Part shown: one piece after another, positions 25,450 to 34,360 of the stretch
How the letters are laid out: every line of letters begins with the position of its first letter
Numbering within the stretch: the first letter of the stretch is position 1
From: Actinoalloteichus fjordicus
GTDB taxonomy: Bacteria; Actinomycetota; Actinomycetes; Mycobacteriales; Pseudonocardiaceae
Length of the DNA stretch: 64,000 nt
Assembly (NCBI RefSeq): GCF_001941625.1
Contig: NZ_CP016076.1
Span: 4,242,249 to 4,306,248 of the forward strand
Direction: 5' to 3'
The notes under the pieces: model-generated
What the model saw: only the letters and a program-made list of their open reading frames with translations
What the model was told of the DNA's origin: nothing
Database searches by the model: none
Made by a program: the position numbers and the translations under genes

Positions 25450-26727
25450 GTGCGGAATTCCCGCTATTCCGGGGGCCTCCCCGCATCTCCCCACCATTCG
25501 ATTCCCCGCCGAACGATTCTGCGGGCGGCGGGACACGGACTACTCGCGGCGGGTGCGCTCTCCGCAGTGGCGGGTTGTGGAACGGCGACTCGGGACGGAC
25601 CCGCGCTGCAATGGTGGGATTACATCATCGAGCCGGAGCGGCAGGCCGGGGTGGCGGCGCTGATCGCCGAGATCGAACGGGCGAATCCCGACATCCGCAT
25701 CGAGCGGCGGGTGTTCCCCTATGCCGATCTGCAGCCCGCGCTGCTGCGGGGCGCCGTCTCCGGCGAGCTGCCGGACATCGCCGTCGTCGACACCGTGCAG
25801 GTCGGCGTGCTCGGCGGCTACGGCCTGCTGGTCGATCTCAGCGAGCACGTGCGCCGCTGGGGCATGGCCGATCAGTACGTCCCGGCGGCCTGGGATGCCG
25901 GAGTGATCGGCGACCGGGTGCTGTCGGTCCCCAACAACAGCAACTGTCTCGCCCTGATCTCCAACGTCGACCACCTCGACGAGGCAGGCGTGGACGTCCC
26001 CGCCGACTGGCCCGAGCTGGCGGCCGCCGGGCGCGCCCTGACCACCTCGGACCATCGCGGGCTCGCCGTGGCCGCCACCGCATCGGAGGAGGGGGTCTTC
26101 CAGTTCCTGCCCTTCCTCTGGCAGACCGGCGGCGACCTCGCCGACTTCGAGACGGCGGGCGCCGAGGCACTGGACCTGCATCGGCGGCTGGTCGCCGACG
26201 GCGCCCTGTCGGCGCAGGCCGTGGGCTGGACGCAGCAGGACGTCGCGGGACAGTTCACCTCGGGAGCCGTGTCGATGATGCTCAACGGCCCGTGGCAGCT
26301 GCCCACCCTGCGGGCCGCCGAGGGACTGCGGTTCCGGGTCGACCCGCTGCCCGCCGGCCGGACTCGGGCGTCGTGTCTCGGCGGCGAGGGCTGGACGGTC
26401 ATCGCGGGGTCGACGAAGGTCGAGGCCGCCTGGCGGGTGATCGAGCACAGCCAGCGCAGTGAGGTGCTCGTCCCGTATCTGGACACGATGGGCCTGCTGC
26501 CCGCCAGGACCGACCTGACCGACGCAGGACCCTGGGCGCAGGACCCCGAGCTCCAGGTCTTCCTCGCCGAGCTGCACCATGCCCGGCCGAGGGCCTACGG
26601 CGCGGGCTATCCGGAGATATCCCAGGAGGTCTCGCGGGCGCATCAGACGGTGCTCTCGGACCCGGCGGCCGATCCGCTCGAGGTCGCATCGGCGGCCTTC
26701 CAGCGCATCGCGGGAGACCTGCCGTGA
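25450..26727 (+). CDS. Sugar ABC transporter substrate-binding lipoprotein
   Basis: Extracellular solute receptor of a CUT1-type importer. The 425-residue precursor has a twin-arginine signal (PRRTILRAAGHGLL) ending in a lipobox AVAGC, so it is exported folded and lipid-anchored. The mature part follows the maltose-binding type: ALQWWDYIIEPERQ, ANPDIRIERRVFPYADLQ, SVPNNSNCLALISN, MMLNGPWQLP and GGEGWTV. GTG 25450 has GGAGG 7 bases upstream. It overlaps the first permease by 4 bases. No ATPase gene is present; CUT1 systems in actinobacteria usually share MsiK. The substrate is an oligosaccharide, not further defined. Confidence 0.92.
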   Translation: MRNSRYSGGLPASPHHSIPRRTILRAAGHGLLAAGALSAVAGCGTATRDGPALQWWDYIIEPERQAGVAALIAEIERANPDIRIERRVFPYADLQPALLRGAVSGELPDIAVVDTVQVGVLGGYGLLVDLSEHVRRWGMADQYVPAAWDAGVIGDRVLSVPNNSNCLALISNVDHLDEAGVDVPADWPELAAAGRALTTSDHRGLAVAATASEEGVFQFLPFLWQTGGDLADFETAGAEALDLHRRLVADGALSAQAVGWTQQDVAGQFTSGAVSMMLNGPWQLPTLRAAEGLRFRVDPLPAGRTRASCLGGEGWTVIAGSTKVEAAWRVIEHSQRSEVLVPYLDTMGLLPARTDLTDAGPWAQDPELQVFLAELHHARPRAYGAGYPEISQEVSRAHQTVLSDPAADPLEVASAAFQRIAGDLP

Positions 26728-27710
26728 CGCGCGGCGGCGGGACGCCGACTCGCCTATCGCAGACGCGCGGTAGAGCCGAGCCGCCGGGGCGGCACCGAGG
26801 TCGCCGGGCAGGCGGGCGCGGGGCGGTGTCGACGGCCCGCAGGAGGGAGGGTCTGCTGCTCGCGGCGCCCGCGCTGCTCTTCCTCCTGGCGCTCCTGGCC
26901 TTTCCGCTGCTCTACAACCTGGTGACCTCCGTCCTGGACGTCGATTTGGCCGGCCTGCTCGGCGAGGGAACCCCGTTCGTCGGCGCCGAGAACTACCGGG
27001 CGGCGGTCTCGGAGGCCGAGTTCTGGTCGGCCGTGGGACTGACCGTCGTGTTCACCGTCAGCTCGCTCGTCCTCCAGTTCGGCATCGGGTTCGCCCTGGC
27101 GCTGCTGTTCGCGCGCCCGTTCCCGCTGAACGGCCTGCTGCGGTCGCTGATGCTCGTGGCCTGGCTGCTGCCGCCGGTGGTCAGCGGCTCGTTGTTCCGC
27201 TGGATGCTCGACGCCGACGCGGGCGCCTATAACGCGATCCTGCGCTCGCTGGGGCTGGAGGCGCTGACCAACGCCTGGCTCACCGACACCGGCACCGCGC
27301 TGGCGGGGGTGATCTTCGCGAACGTCTGGATCGGCGTGCCGTTCAACATGATCCTGCTGCTGGTCGGCCTCACCTCGCTGGATCGTGATCTCTACTCCTC
27401 TGCCGCGTTGGACGGGGCGAGTGTCTGGCAGCGGTTCCGGTACCTGACCGTCCCGCTGATGCGGCCGGTGGCGGCGGCCGTGCTGCTGCTCGGGCTGATC
27501 TACACGTTCAAAGCCTTCGACCTGATCTTCGTGATGACCGGCGGCGGGCCGGTGGACGCCACCAGGGTGCTTCCGCTGCTCGCCTATGAACGGTTCTTCG
27601 AGTTCTTCCGGTTCGGCGAGGGCGCCGCGATCACCGTCCTGCTGCTGGTGATCCCGCTGGTGGTGTCGCTCTGGTACGTCCGCCAGCTCGGCAAGGAGAC
27701 CGACCGATGA
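26724..27710 (+). CDS. Sugar ABC transporter permease (MalF type)
   Basis: A 328-residue membrane subunit. After a basic cytoplasmic tail of about 35 residues come six helices (APALLFLLALLAFPLLYNLV first). The EAA loop that contacts the ATPase is YSSAALDGASVWQRFRYLTVP. It starts with a GTG inside the stop codon of the binding-protein gene (GTGA overlap) and overlaps the next permease by 4 bases, so the three genes are translationally coupled. Confidence 0.92.
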   Translation: MTRGGGTPTRLSQTRGRAEPPGRHRGRRAGGRGAVSTARRREGLLLAAPALLFLLALLAFPLLYNLVTSVLDVDLAGLLGEGTPFVGAENYRAAVSEAEFWSAVGLTVVFTVSSLVLQFGIGFALALLFARPFPLNGLLRSLMLVAWLLPPVVSGSLFRWMLDADAGAYNAILRSLGLEALTNAWLTDTGTALAGVIFANVWIGVPFNMILLLVGLTSLDRDLYSSAALDGASVWQRFRYLTVPLMRPVAAAVLLLGLIYTFKAFDLIFVMTGGGPVDATRVLPLLAYERFFEFFRFGEGAAITVLLLVIPLVVSLWYVRQLGKETDR

Positions 27711-28534
27711 CGTCGACGCGACGGCCGTGGCTGCTCACCGGGATCGCGACGGCGATCGTGGCGGTCTTCCTGCTGCCGCTGTACTGGATGGCCGCCACCG
27801 CGCTGAAGCGTCCGGAGGACGTCCTGGCCACCCCGCCGCAGTGGCTGCCGATCCCGCCGTCCGGCGCCGGATTCTCCTCGGCGGTCTCGGACCCGCTGCT
27901 GTTCCAGGCCCTGCTGAGCAGCGCGATCATCGCGTCGGGTACCACGATCCTGACACTGCTGCTCGCCGCCCCGGTGACCTATGCGATCGCCCGCACCCGG
28001 GTGCCCGGCTCCCGGCTGATGCTGCTGGCGATGATGGTCGCGCAGTTGTTGCCGAGCATCGTGCTGGCCGCACCGCTGCTGCTGCTCATGCGGATCGTCG
28101 GACTCACCGACACCCATCTGGGGCTGATCCTGGCCGACACGACCCTGACGCTGCCCTTCGCCGTCATCGTGCTGCGACCGCTGATGGCGGCGCTGCCCGC
28201 CGAGCTGGAGGAGGCCGCCCGCATGGACGGCGCCTCGGTGGTCGCCCTGTTGCGCCGCATCGTGCTCCCGGTGCTGCGACCGGGACTGATCGCGGCGGGC
28301 GCGTTCGCGTTCCTCCTGGCCTGGGGCGAGTTCGTCTTCGGCATCACCCTGGCCAGCTCGGAGTCCGTGCAGCCGGTGACGGTGCTGCTGAACTCCTTCG
28401 TCGGCCGCTACGGCACGGCGTGGGGCTCGCTGATGGCCGTGGCCACCTTGATCAGCGTGCCGATAGTCCTGATCTTCGCGGCCTTCCAGCGCTTCATCGT
28501 CAGCGGCCTCACGGCGGGCAGCGTCAAGTCCTGA
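27707..28534 (+). CDS. Sugar ABC transporter permease (MalG type)
   Basis: A 275-residue partner permease. Six helices, with the EAA loop ELEEAARMDGASVVALLRRIVLP in the cytoplasm (only part quoted as ELEEAARMDGAS in contact position). The N-terminus begins PWLLTGIATAIVAVFLLPLYW. It forms the membrane heterodimer with the preceding subunit. Last gene of the three-gene unit; no ATPase follows. Confidence 0.92.
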   Translation: MTSTRRPWLLTGIATAIVAVFLLPLYWMAATALKRPEDVLATPPQWLPIPPSGAGFSSAVSDPLLFQALLSSAIIASGTTILTLLLAAPVTYAIARTRVPGSRLMLLAMMVAQLLPSIVLAAPLLLLMRIVGLTDTHLGLILADTTLTLPFAVIVLRPLMAALPAELEEAARMDGASVVALLRRIVLPVLRPGLIAAGAFAFLLAWGEFVFGITLASSESVQPVTVLLNSFVGRYGTAWGSLMAVATLISVPIVLIFAAFQRFIVSGLTAGSVKS

Positions 28535-28855
28535 TCACCTCGGTCGGCGCGGCCCGGCGGCGGCCAGGCGGGGCGGGTGGTGCAGGGAGGCGATCTCAGG
28601 GCGGCAGGACCGGACGGACGGCGAGAAGGCGATGCGCGACGCCGGAGTCCGTCCGGGTCGGCGGGCGCTCGCTCACCCGGCGACGGACCGGGCCGCCCGC
28701 ATCCGCCGCCTCAGCCTGCCCGTATCGCGGTGCGTCCGGGCAGGCCCGCAGGGCGAGACGCGACCCCGCCCGACGCCGGGGCGGCGCGGCGCTCGTGCCG
28801 CGCCGCCGTCGCGCACGGCACGCCCGCTCGGCACCTCGGCGTCGCGCCGCCGAAC
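28535..28855. other. Intergenic between convergent genes, nothing recognised
   Basis: About 320 bases of GC-rich sequence between the permease and the PIG-L gene. A CGGCGCGGCG-rich inverted stretch near 28785-28810 may help termination but is imperfect. Confidence 0.35.
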
Positions 28856-28905
28856 CCGTCAGAGCCCTACGAATCCGTCAGAGCCCTACGAATCCGTCAG
28901 AGCCC
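28856..28905. repeat. 19-bp tandem repeat at the PIG-L 3' end
   Basis: A 19-bp unit starting CCGTCAGAGCCCTACG is present twice in full (28856-28874, 28875-28893) and once partly (28894-28905). The partial copy contains the stop codon of the PIG-L gene, so the array looks like slippage duplication of the gene end. Confidence 0.85.
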
Positions 28906-29691
28906 GGCGAACAGGTCGGTCTCGGTGATACCGGGTCCCTGGCCCTCGCGGATGAACCACTCGATGCCGAAGGCGACCGAGAAGGGCTCCTCGGACATCG
29001 ACAGGAAGAACGACTCCTCGCTGATCTGGCTCGCGTGCGCCCGCATGGCCCGCCGCTTGTGGTCGTTGTAGGCGGTGACGTCGACTCTGGCGGTCAGGAC
29101 CGACTCCGGCTTGCCGACCTCGTCGCCCCCGTTCATGTCCGGCACCTCGAGACCGGCGGCCTCGGCCTGTGCGGCGAAGGCGGCCATGCCCCGCTGAAGG
29201 TGATCGCGATTCATCGTGTTCTGGTACACGCGCGGCGTCCCGGCCAGCTCCGCCGCCCGCATCCCCACCCGGTGCACCTGGATGTGATCGGGATGCCCGT
29301 AGCCGCCGTTGTCGTCGTAGCAGGTCAGCACGTCCGCGTTCTCCTCACGAAGAATAGCGGCGAGCTTCTCGGCCGCCTCCTCGACCGACGCCGTCCAGAA
29401 CGATCCCGGCGCGTCGTTGGTGGCCTCGCCCATCATCCCGGAATCGACGTAGCCCAGGAACTCCGTCCGCGCCACGCCGAGGATCTCGGCGGCGGCCTCG
29501 GTCTCGACGACCCGTCGCTGCCACAGTTCCTCGCCCTCGGCCAGAAATCCCTCGGGCACCTCGCCGTGCTCCCCGCGAGTGGCGACCACCAGGACCACTC
29601 GGTGGCCCTCCTCGAAGGCCTTGCGCATCACCCCGCCGCACGCGATGCACTCGTCGTCGGGATGAGCGTGAAACGTCACCATCGTCGCCAT
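28897..29691 (-). CDS. PIG-L family N-acetylglucosaminyl deacetylase
   Basis: Zinc-dependent amidase/deacetylase of the LmbE/MshB superfamily. The 264-residue protein begins VTFHAHPDDECIACGG, with the metal-binding HPDDE motif, and has the second metal histidine in YGHPDHIQVH; TRGEHGEVP follows the first strand. In actinomycetes this family includes mycothiol biosynthesis (MshB) and mycothiol conjugate amidase (Mca), but also natural-product deacetylases; I cannot decide among them. ATG 29691 (MATMVTF) starts just before the first strand, as usual. It stands alone between the ABC operon and lacI. Confidence 0.88.
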   Translation of the reverse strand: MATMVTFHAHPDDECIACGGVMRKAFEEGHRVVLVVATRGEHGEVPEGFLAEGEELWQRRVVETEAAAEILGVARTEFLGYVDSGMMGEATNDAPGSFWTASVEEAAEKLAAILREENADVLTCYDDNGGYGHPDHIQVHRVGMRAAELAGTPRVYQNTMNRDHLQRGMAAFAAQAEAAGLEVPDMNGGDEVGKPESVLTARVDVTAYNDHKRRAMRAHASQISEESFFLSMSEEPFSVAFGIEWFIREGQGPGITETDLFAGL

Positions 29692-29847
29692 GCGGCGAAG
29701 GTACTCGGCGCGGGAGACATCGGATCGACGGCTCCACGGCGGCGATCGGGTCGGCGGCACCGCCTGAGCCCCAGTCGCCGAGTCCCGCCCGGCACCCGGC
29801 CGCAGGCACGTGCCGAGCCGACGGCGGTCCGTCGCGGGTCGCCCTGT

Positions 29848-30852
29848 TCAGCGACCGGTCTCGGGGGGTCCGCTGGACTCGCGCACGGTGAGACGCACCG
29901 CGTCGGGCAGCGGGAAGGAGTCGGCAGGCAGGCCGTTGAGCGCGCCGAGGGCGATCTCGGCGACGTAGCGGCCGAACGCCTGGTTGTCGATCGCCACCGT
30001 GGTCAGCGAGGGCACCAACAGGCGGGCGACGGGCGTGTCGTCGAAGCCGACGACCGAGAGATCGGCGGGCACCCGCAGGCCCTGTCGCAGCGCGGCGGAC
30101 ACGACGGCGGCGGCGAGTTCGTCGTCATAGCCGCAGACCGCCGTCACGCGATCCTCGCAAAGCCAGCTCCGCATGGCGGTCGTGGCGCTCTCGAGGTCGG
30201 GATCAATCAGAGCGATCCTCGGCTCCGGGAGTCCGTTGACCACACAGGCCTGCCGCAGGACCGTCTCCCGCTGTGCGGCCCGCGCAGCTAGCCTGGGCTC
30301 GGCAGGCAGCGCGCAGCCGACGCGTCGGTGGCCCAGGGCCGTGAGGTGTCTGATCTGGAGCGCGACGCCCTGCGCCGCAGGCCAGAAGGTCGCCACCGGC
30401 CGGTCGCCCTCCGCAGGGAGGATGCGCTCGACCCCGGCGCGTCGCATCGACAGCATCTCGGCGGCCGAGAACGGTTCGAAGCCCACCACCATCTCGGGCA
30501 TCAGCACCGACCAGAGGGGCGCGGCAGACTCCGGCGGCCGATGGTGGACGACGAGCTGGTACCCGGCGTCGGCCAGCCGCACCGTAGCGGCCTCGAGGAG
30601 TTCCCGGAGCGCATGGCCGACCGGCAGGTTCGGCAGCACGATCAACACGATCCGGCTGTGACCGCTGCGCAGCGCGCGAGCCCCGTTGTGCGGCTGGTAG
30701 CCGAGCCGTTCCGCCGCGGCGAGAACCCGTTTCGCGGTGGCCGCCGAGATCGACTGCGATGACGTGCGATTGAGCACGAAGCCGACGGTCGCCCTGGACA
30801 CCCCCGCCTCAGCGGCCACGTCGGTGGCCGTGACCCGTCTGCCCGTCGTCAT
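29848..30852 (-). CDS. LacI family transcriptional regulator
   Basis: A 334-residue regulator. The HTH is VTATDVAAEAGVSRATVGFV followed by LNRTSSQSIS and the hinge RVLAAAERLGYQPHNGARALR. The sugar-binding core contains VGFEPF, LGHRRVGCALP, VCGYDDELAA and DLSVVGFDDTPVARL. ATG 30852 has GAGGTG upstream. Its nearest carbohydrate genes are the three-gene ABC importer (25.4-28.5 kb), its most likely target; the amylase is another. A MITE-like repeat lies 61 bases upstream of its start. Confidence 0.9.
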   Translation of the reverse strand: MTTGRRVTATDVAAEAGVSRATVGFVLNRTSSQSISAATAKRVLAAAERLGYQPHNGARALRSGHSRIVLIVLPNLPVGHALRELLEAATVRLADAGYQLVVHHRPPESAAPLWSVLMPEMVVGFEPFSAAEMLSMRRAGVERILPAEGDRPVATFWPAAQGVALQIRHLTALGHRRVGCALPAEPRLAARAAQRETVLRQACVVNGLPEPRIALIDPDLESATTAMRSWLCEDRVTAVCGYDDELAAAVVSAALRQGLRVPADLSVVGFDDTPVARLLVPSLTTVAIDNQAFGRYVAEIALGALNGLPADSFPLPDAVRLTVRESSGPPETGR

Positions 30853-30913
30853 CCCGGTGTGCACCTCATTCGCCGCCGCACCGATCCCGCCGCTGCTCCG
30901 ATCGGGCAATCTT

Positions 30914-31079
30914 AGAGCCTGTCCTTGATCCCCCTGGAGTCGTGAGCGGGGACCAGCGTGGATGAGCTGCCAGGCGGAGGAAGGAGACATGACGAAGTCA
31001 TGTCGACTGACGACAACACGCCGCAGATCGCCGCTGCCTGCCCCGCACAACAGGAAAGTGGGGATCAAAGACAGGCTCT
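30914..31079 (+). mobile_element. MITE-like repeat, copy B (intact ends)
   Basis: A 166-bp element with terminal inverted repeats: AGAGCCTGTCCTTGATCCCC at the left and its inverse at the right, with one mismatch in 20. Inside lies a perfect hairpin GACATGAC-GAA-GTCATGTC (30986-31004). No transposase is encoded. Near-identical copy C is at 63137-63301 and diverged copy A at 11231-11392. Ends of the GAGCCTGTC type resemble those of IS5-family elements (from memory). It sits in the divergent region between lacI and the P450 gene. Confidence 0.85.
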
Positions 31080-31408
31080 CAGCTGCCTGCCACTACTAGC
31101 ACGTGCTAGCTTCGGATCACCGACCGCACTGCCGTGATCCCGACCGACCTCCGACAGGAACCGCCCGAGACGCCCGGCCCGATCCGGCCCGCAGGCCGTT
31201 CGACCGGTCAGGGCACCCACCACCACAGCAGCCTGCCTCGCGGGCCCGGCTCGTCGCCACCCGTCTCTGCCGGAGACGGCCGGGTGTCGGGTCGAGGTGC
31301 AGGCTCCGGCGCGTCGTCGCCCAGCACTCCCCCGCAATCGACCAGCAGACGAGACCAGGCGCGGCGGAACCGTCCCGGCGGCGCCGTCGCCGTCCCAGGA
31401 GGAACTCA
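31080..31408. other. Upstream region of the P450 gene
   Basis: About 330 bases without a supported gene. GCACGTGCTAGC near 31098-31109 is close to a palindrome and could be an operator or the -10 region; no firm promoter is called. Confidence 0.35.
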
Positions 31409-32620
31409 GTGACCACCGAGGACCGACAGCCGCTCGACTACCCCTTCGCCCTGCCCACGCCCAACGAGCCGCCGCCGGAGTGGGCACGCCTCCGGCAGGA
31501 GTGTCCGGTCGCCGCCGTCCGGCTGGCCAGCGGCGACGAGGCGCTGCTGCTCACGCGCTATGAGGACGTGAAGCAGGTCCTCGCCGACCCCCGGTTCACC
31601 CGCTCGCTCAGCGCCGACGACGCCGCTCGGGTCACGGCCAACGAATCCGGCGGGATCTTCGCGTCCGAGAGTCAGATCGACTCCTCCACGGACGCGCACC
31701 AGCAGTGGCGCAGGCTGGTCGGCAAGGCGTTCACCGCCAAGCGGATGTCCCAGATGCGGCCCGCCATCGAGGCGATGGCCGATCGGCTCCTCGACGAGAT
31801 GTGCGAGCGGGGCGCGCCCGCCGACCTCGTCTCCTCCTTCGCCTTCCCGTTGCCGGTGTGGGTGATCTGCGACCTGTTGGGCGTGCCGGACTCCGACCGG
31901 GACCGCTTCTCCTACTGGTCGGACACCATGCTCAGCCTCGATCGGTACGAGCAGGCGGAGATCGACGCCGCACAGCAGGAGTTCGGCGAGTACTTCGCGG
32001 CCCACATCGCGACCCGCCGGGCCGATCCCGGCGAGGACCTGCTGAGCGAGCTGATCGCCGTCGCGGACTCCGCAGACGGCAGGCTGCCGGAGGAGCTGCT
32101 CATGCTCACCGGGCAGGGCCTGCTGGTCGCGGGACACGAGACCACCGCGAACATGATCTCGAAGATGGTGGTGCTGCTGCTCGGCGAGCGCGAGCGGTGG
32201 ACGGCGCTGGTCGCCGACCCCTCGTTGGTGCGCACGGCCGCCGAGGAGGCGCTGCGCTTCGACGCCAACGCAGGCTTCGGCCTGCCCCGCTACCTCACCG
32301 AGGACATCGAGGTGGGCGGCCGGACCGTGACCAGGGGAACCACGGTCGTCACCAGTCTCGCCTCGGCCAATCGCGACGAGCAGGCCTTCGCCGACGCCGA
32401 CGCCATGGACCTGCGACGGGCGCCGAATCCGCATCTCGCCTTCGGGATCGGCCCGCACTCGTGTCTCGGGCAGGCTTTGGCCCGCACCGAACTCCAGGCC
32501 GTGCTGAGCGTGCTGGTGCGCAGGCTGCCGGGACTGGAACTCGCCGTCGGTGTCGAGGAGCTGCCTCTCCGGCAGGGGCTGCTCGTCGGCGGGCTCGATC
32601 GACTGCCGGTCCGGTGGTGA
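31409..32620 (+). CDS. Cytochrome P450 monooxygenase
   Basis: A 403-residue soluble bacterial P450. The I-helix oxygen-activation motif is AGHETTAN, the ExxR motif is EEALR, and the haem loop is FGIGPHSCLG, whose Cys is the iron ligand. The N-terminus lacks a membrane anchor. GTG 31409 is chosen because AGGAGG lies 6 bases upstream; the frame is open further but into Arg/Pro-rich sequence. A ferredoxin gene follows 295 bases downstream and is the probable electron donor. Substrate unknown. Confidence 0.94.
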   Translation: MTTEDRQPLDYPFALPTPNEPPPEWARLRQECPVAAVRLASGDEALLLTRYEDVKQVLADPRFTRSLSADDAARVTANESGGIFASESQIDSSTDAHQQWRRLVGKAFTAKRMSQMRPAIEAMADRLLDEMCERGAPADLVSSFAFPLPVWVICDLLGVPDSDRDRFSYWSDTMLSLDRYEQAEIDAAQQEFGEYFAAHIATRRADPGEDLLSELIAVADSADGRLPEELLMLTGQGLLVAGHETTANMISKMVVLLLGERERWTALVADPSLVRTAAEEALRFDANAGFGLPRYLTEDIEVGGRTVTRGTTVVTSLASANRDEQAFADADAMDLRRAPNPHLAFGIGPHSCLGQALARTELQAVLSVLVRRLPGLELAVGVEELPLRQGLLVGGLDRLPVRW

Positions 32621-32915
32621 CCGGACGCCCGAGATCCGTGCTGCGCTGATCATTCCGGCGTGATGCGGCCCTCATCCGGCGCCCGCCGGGCCGGGCCGAC
32701 CAGCGTCCGATCGGCCGTGCCGCAGGCGATCTGCGGTGCCCGCCGGCTGGGGCGAGCAGGCCTCGCCGTCGGCGCGCGGCGGTCGGCGGTCGGCGGGCAC
32801 GCGTTGGACGTGTCCGCCGGACGCCCCACCCGGGGCACCTCGACCGCGATGCCGACCAGGCTGCGCGGACTTCCATCGGCCTTAGCGGGCCGTCCCCGAT
32901 GAGAGGAGCCACCCG

Positions 32916-33110
32916 ATGCACGTGGACGTGGACACCCAGAAGTGCTGTGGAGCGGGCCAGTGTGTGCTGCTCGCCCCGGCGGTGTTCGATCAACGGGAGG
33001 ACGACGGCATCGTCCTGCTGCTCGACGCCGATCCTCCCGAGGGCCAGCACGGCCCGGTCCGGGAGGCGGCGGCGGTGTGCCCCGGCATGGCGATCACCGT
33101 CACCACGTGA
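32916..33110 (+). CDS. 3Fe-4S ferredoxin, P450 partner
   Basis: A 64-residue ferredoxin of the type that reduces bacterial P450s. It has the family layout: MHVDVDTQKCCGAGQCVLLAP, then VFDQREDDGIVLLL, and the distal cysteine in VCPGMAITV. Ligands are the first Cys, Cys16 and Cys56, with Gly-Ala in place of a fourth cysteine, which favours a 3Fe-4S cluster. ATG 32916 follows GAGGAG. No ferredoxin reductase is nearby. Confidence 0.93.
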   Translation: MHVDVDTQKCCGAGQCVLLAPAVFDQREDDGIVLLLDADPPEGQHGPVREAAAVCPGMAITVTT

Positions 33111-33534
33111 CGGCCATGCGGGCCGGGGCGCTCCGAGGGTGACGCGGGCCGGGGCCGCGGGCGGACCGGATGTCGCGGGCGGATCGGTCCGGGCCCCGGC
33201 TGGGCACGGCGGCAAGCCGACAGAGGGCCAACGGCGGCGAGCCGCCACAGAGCCACGGCGGCCCGCCGCAACCGAAGTCCATCTCGGCGAGCCGCCGTCG
33301 GCACGGAAGGCGCGAGTCGCTGACAGCCACACTGCCGAGCCGCGTCGGCGAAGGAAGACGCCGAGGCAGACAGGCCCGCGGGTGCCCTGCCGCCGTGTTC
33401 GGGGCTCCGCCCTGGCGCATGCGCCGGGGTCCCGTGCACCGCAGCCCGCAGGACACGCCCCCTCGCGCGCCCCGCCCGCCGCCACCCGATGTGAACCTGT
33501 GGTGAAGAAGGCGTCTTCCTCCACGCTGCCCGAT
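33111..33534. other. Intergenic, GC-rich repeats before the riboswitch
   Basis: About 420 bases. GGCGGCGAGCCGCC and related GCGAGCCGCC repeats around 33225-33305 can fold and may terminate ferredoxin transcription. The riboswitch promoter should lie near 33490-33530; no firm -10/-35 is called. Confidence 0.4.
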
Positions 33535-33685
33535 GAGCTACCGTCGAGAGGTCGTCTCTCCACAAGAGACGAATGCGTCCTGCCGTTCGATGGGGGAAGC
33601 CGGTGTGAGTCCGGCACTGTCCCGCAGCCGTGAGCACCCGTGTTCCTCGGGTGTCAGTCGGAATGCCCGTCGTGCGGTACTGCTC
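33535..33685 (+). ncRNA. Cobalamin riboswitch
   Basis: Contains the diagnostic B12-box region: GGGGGAAGCCGGTG, then AGTCCGGCACTGTCCCGCA and GCCGTGAG at 33592-33635, followed by a stem-loop ending in GTGTCAGTCGGAATGCCCG, the usual 3' part of the aptamer. A closing P1-like helix can form between GAGC-TACCG (33535-33543) and CGGTA-CT-GCTC (33675-33685). Together these are far beyond chance. It represses in the presence of adenosyl- or methylcobalamin, so the three genes behind it are expected to be made when B12 is scarce. Confidence 0.93.
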
Positions 33686-33718
33686 GGCTCCTCTGTCGTG
33701 GTGTGCAGCGCGGAGCTT

Positions 33719-33737
33719 CGGAGCCTGCGCGGCTCCG
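33719..33737 (+). promoter_or_regulatory. Expression-platform hairpin of the riboswitch
   Basis: CGGAGCC (33719-33725) and GGCTCCG (33731-33737) form a 7-bp stem with loop TGCGC between the aptamer and the start codon. Without a T-tract it may act on translation or Rho-dependent termination rather than as an intrinsic terminator. Confidence 0.5.
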
Positions 33738-33775
33738 GACTGCGGTCTGCCCGAACCGAAGGGAACTCACAGGCC

Positions 33776-34360
33776 ATGTCCTTGAGCCTCTCCGTCCGGC
33801 GTCGTCTCTTAACCGGCCTCTTCGCAGGTTCTCTGCTTCTGTTCGGCGGCACGGCCGTCGCGGCCGTCCCGGCCGCCGCGCCCACCGCCGACGACTCGGT
33901 CACCGTCGCCTGGACCGACGGTCCCTGCACCGGGACGACCGGCGTCACGGTGGTCGTCGACTTCACCGGACACGCGGGCGGCGACGTCGTCCGGCGGTGC
34001 ACCGACGGCGACCCGGCGACCGCGTTCGCCGCGCTGACCGATGTGGACGTCGCGCCGGAGCACGGCATCGGACAGGGCGAGACCGGCCCCTACCAGTACC
34101 TGTGCCGGATCGACGGCCTGCCCTCGGCCACCGCCGACGCGTGCGACGGTTTCCTGCCCAACGCGCCGTACTGGGCGTTCTGGGTGCCCGACGTGGCCGG
34201 CGACGCGTGGGGTTATGCGGATGAGGGCGTGGACACCTACGACCCGCCGTTGGGCGACGTCCTCGGCTTCTCCTTCGGGGCGGGCACCGTGGCCGACCCG
34301 AACGAGATGAGCCTGACGCTGGACGAGGCACTCGACCCGAACTGGACGCCGACCAGCTGA
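33776..34360 (+). CDS. Secreted beta-type domain protein, B12-regulated (DUF4430-like)
   Basis: A 194-residue protein with a signal peptide (residues 1 to about 30, ending AVAAVPAA) and no anchor, hence secreted. The mature domain has [21 protein letters not shown], then [32 protein letters not shown] and LGFSFGAG, with four cysteines that can form disulphides. The same order occurs in the third gene of the operon, so the two are paralogues. DUF4430/beta domains of this sort accompany cobalamin-binding alpha6/alpha6 domains in transcobalamin-like proteins; that assignment is inferred. ATG 33776 is the first gene behind the riboswitch, and its stop overlaps the next start (TGATG). Confidence 0.8.
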   Translation: MSLSLSVRRRLLTGLFAGSLLLFGGTAVAAVPAAAPTADDSVTVAWTDGPCTGTTGVTVVVDFTGHAGGDVVRRCTDGDPATAFAALTDVDVAPEHGIGQGETGPYQYLCRIDGLPSATADACDGFLPNAPYWAFWVPDVAGDAWGYADEGVDTYDPPLGDVLGFSFGAGTVADPNEMSLTLDEALDPNWTPTS

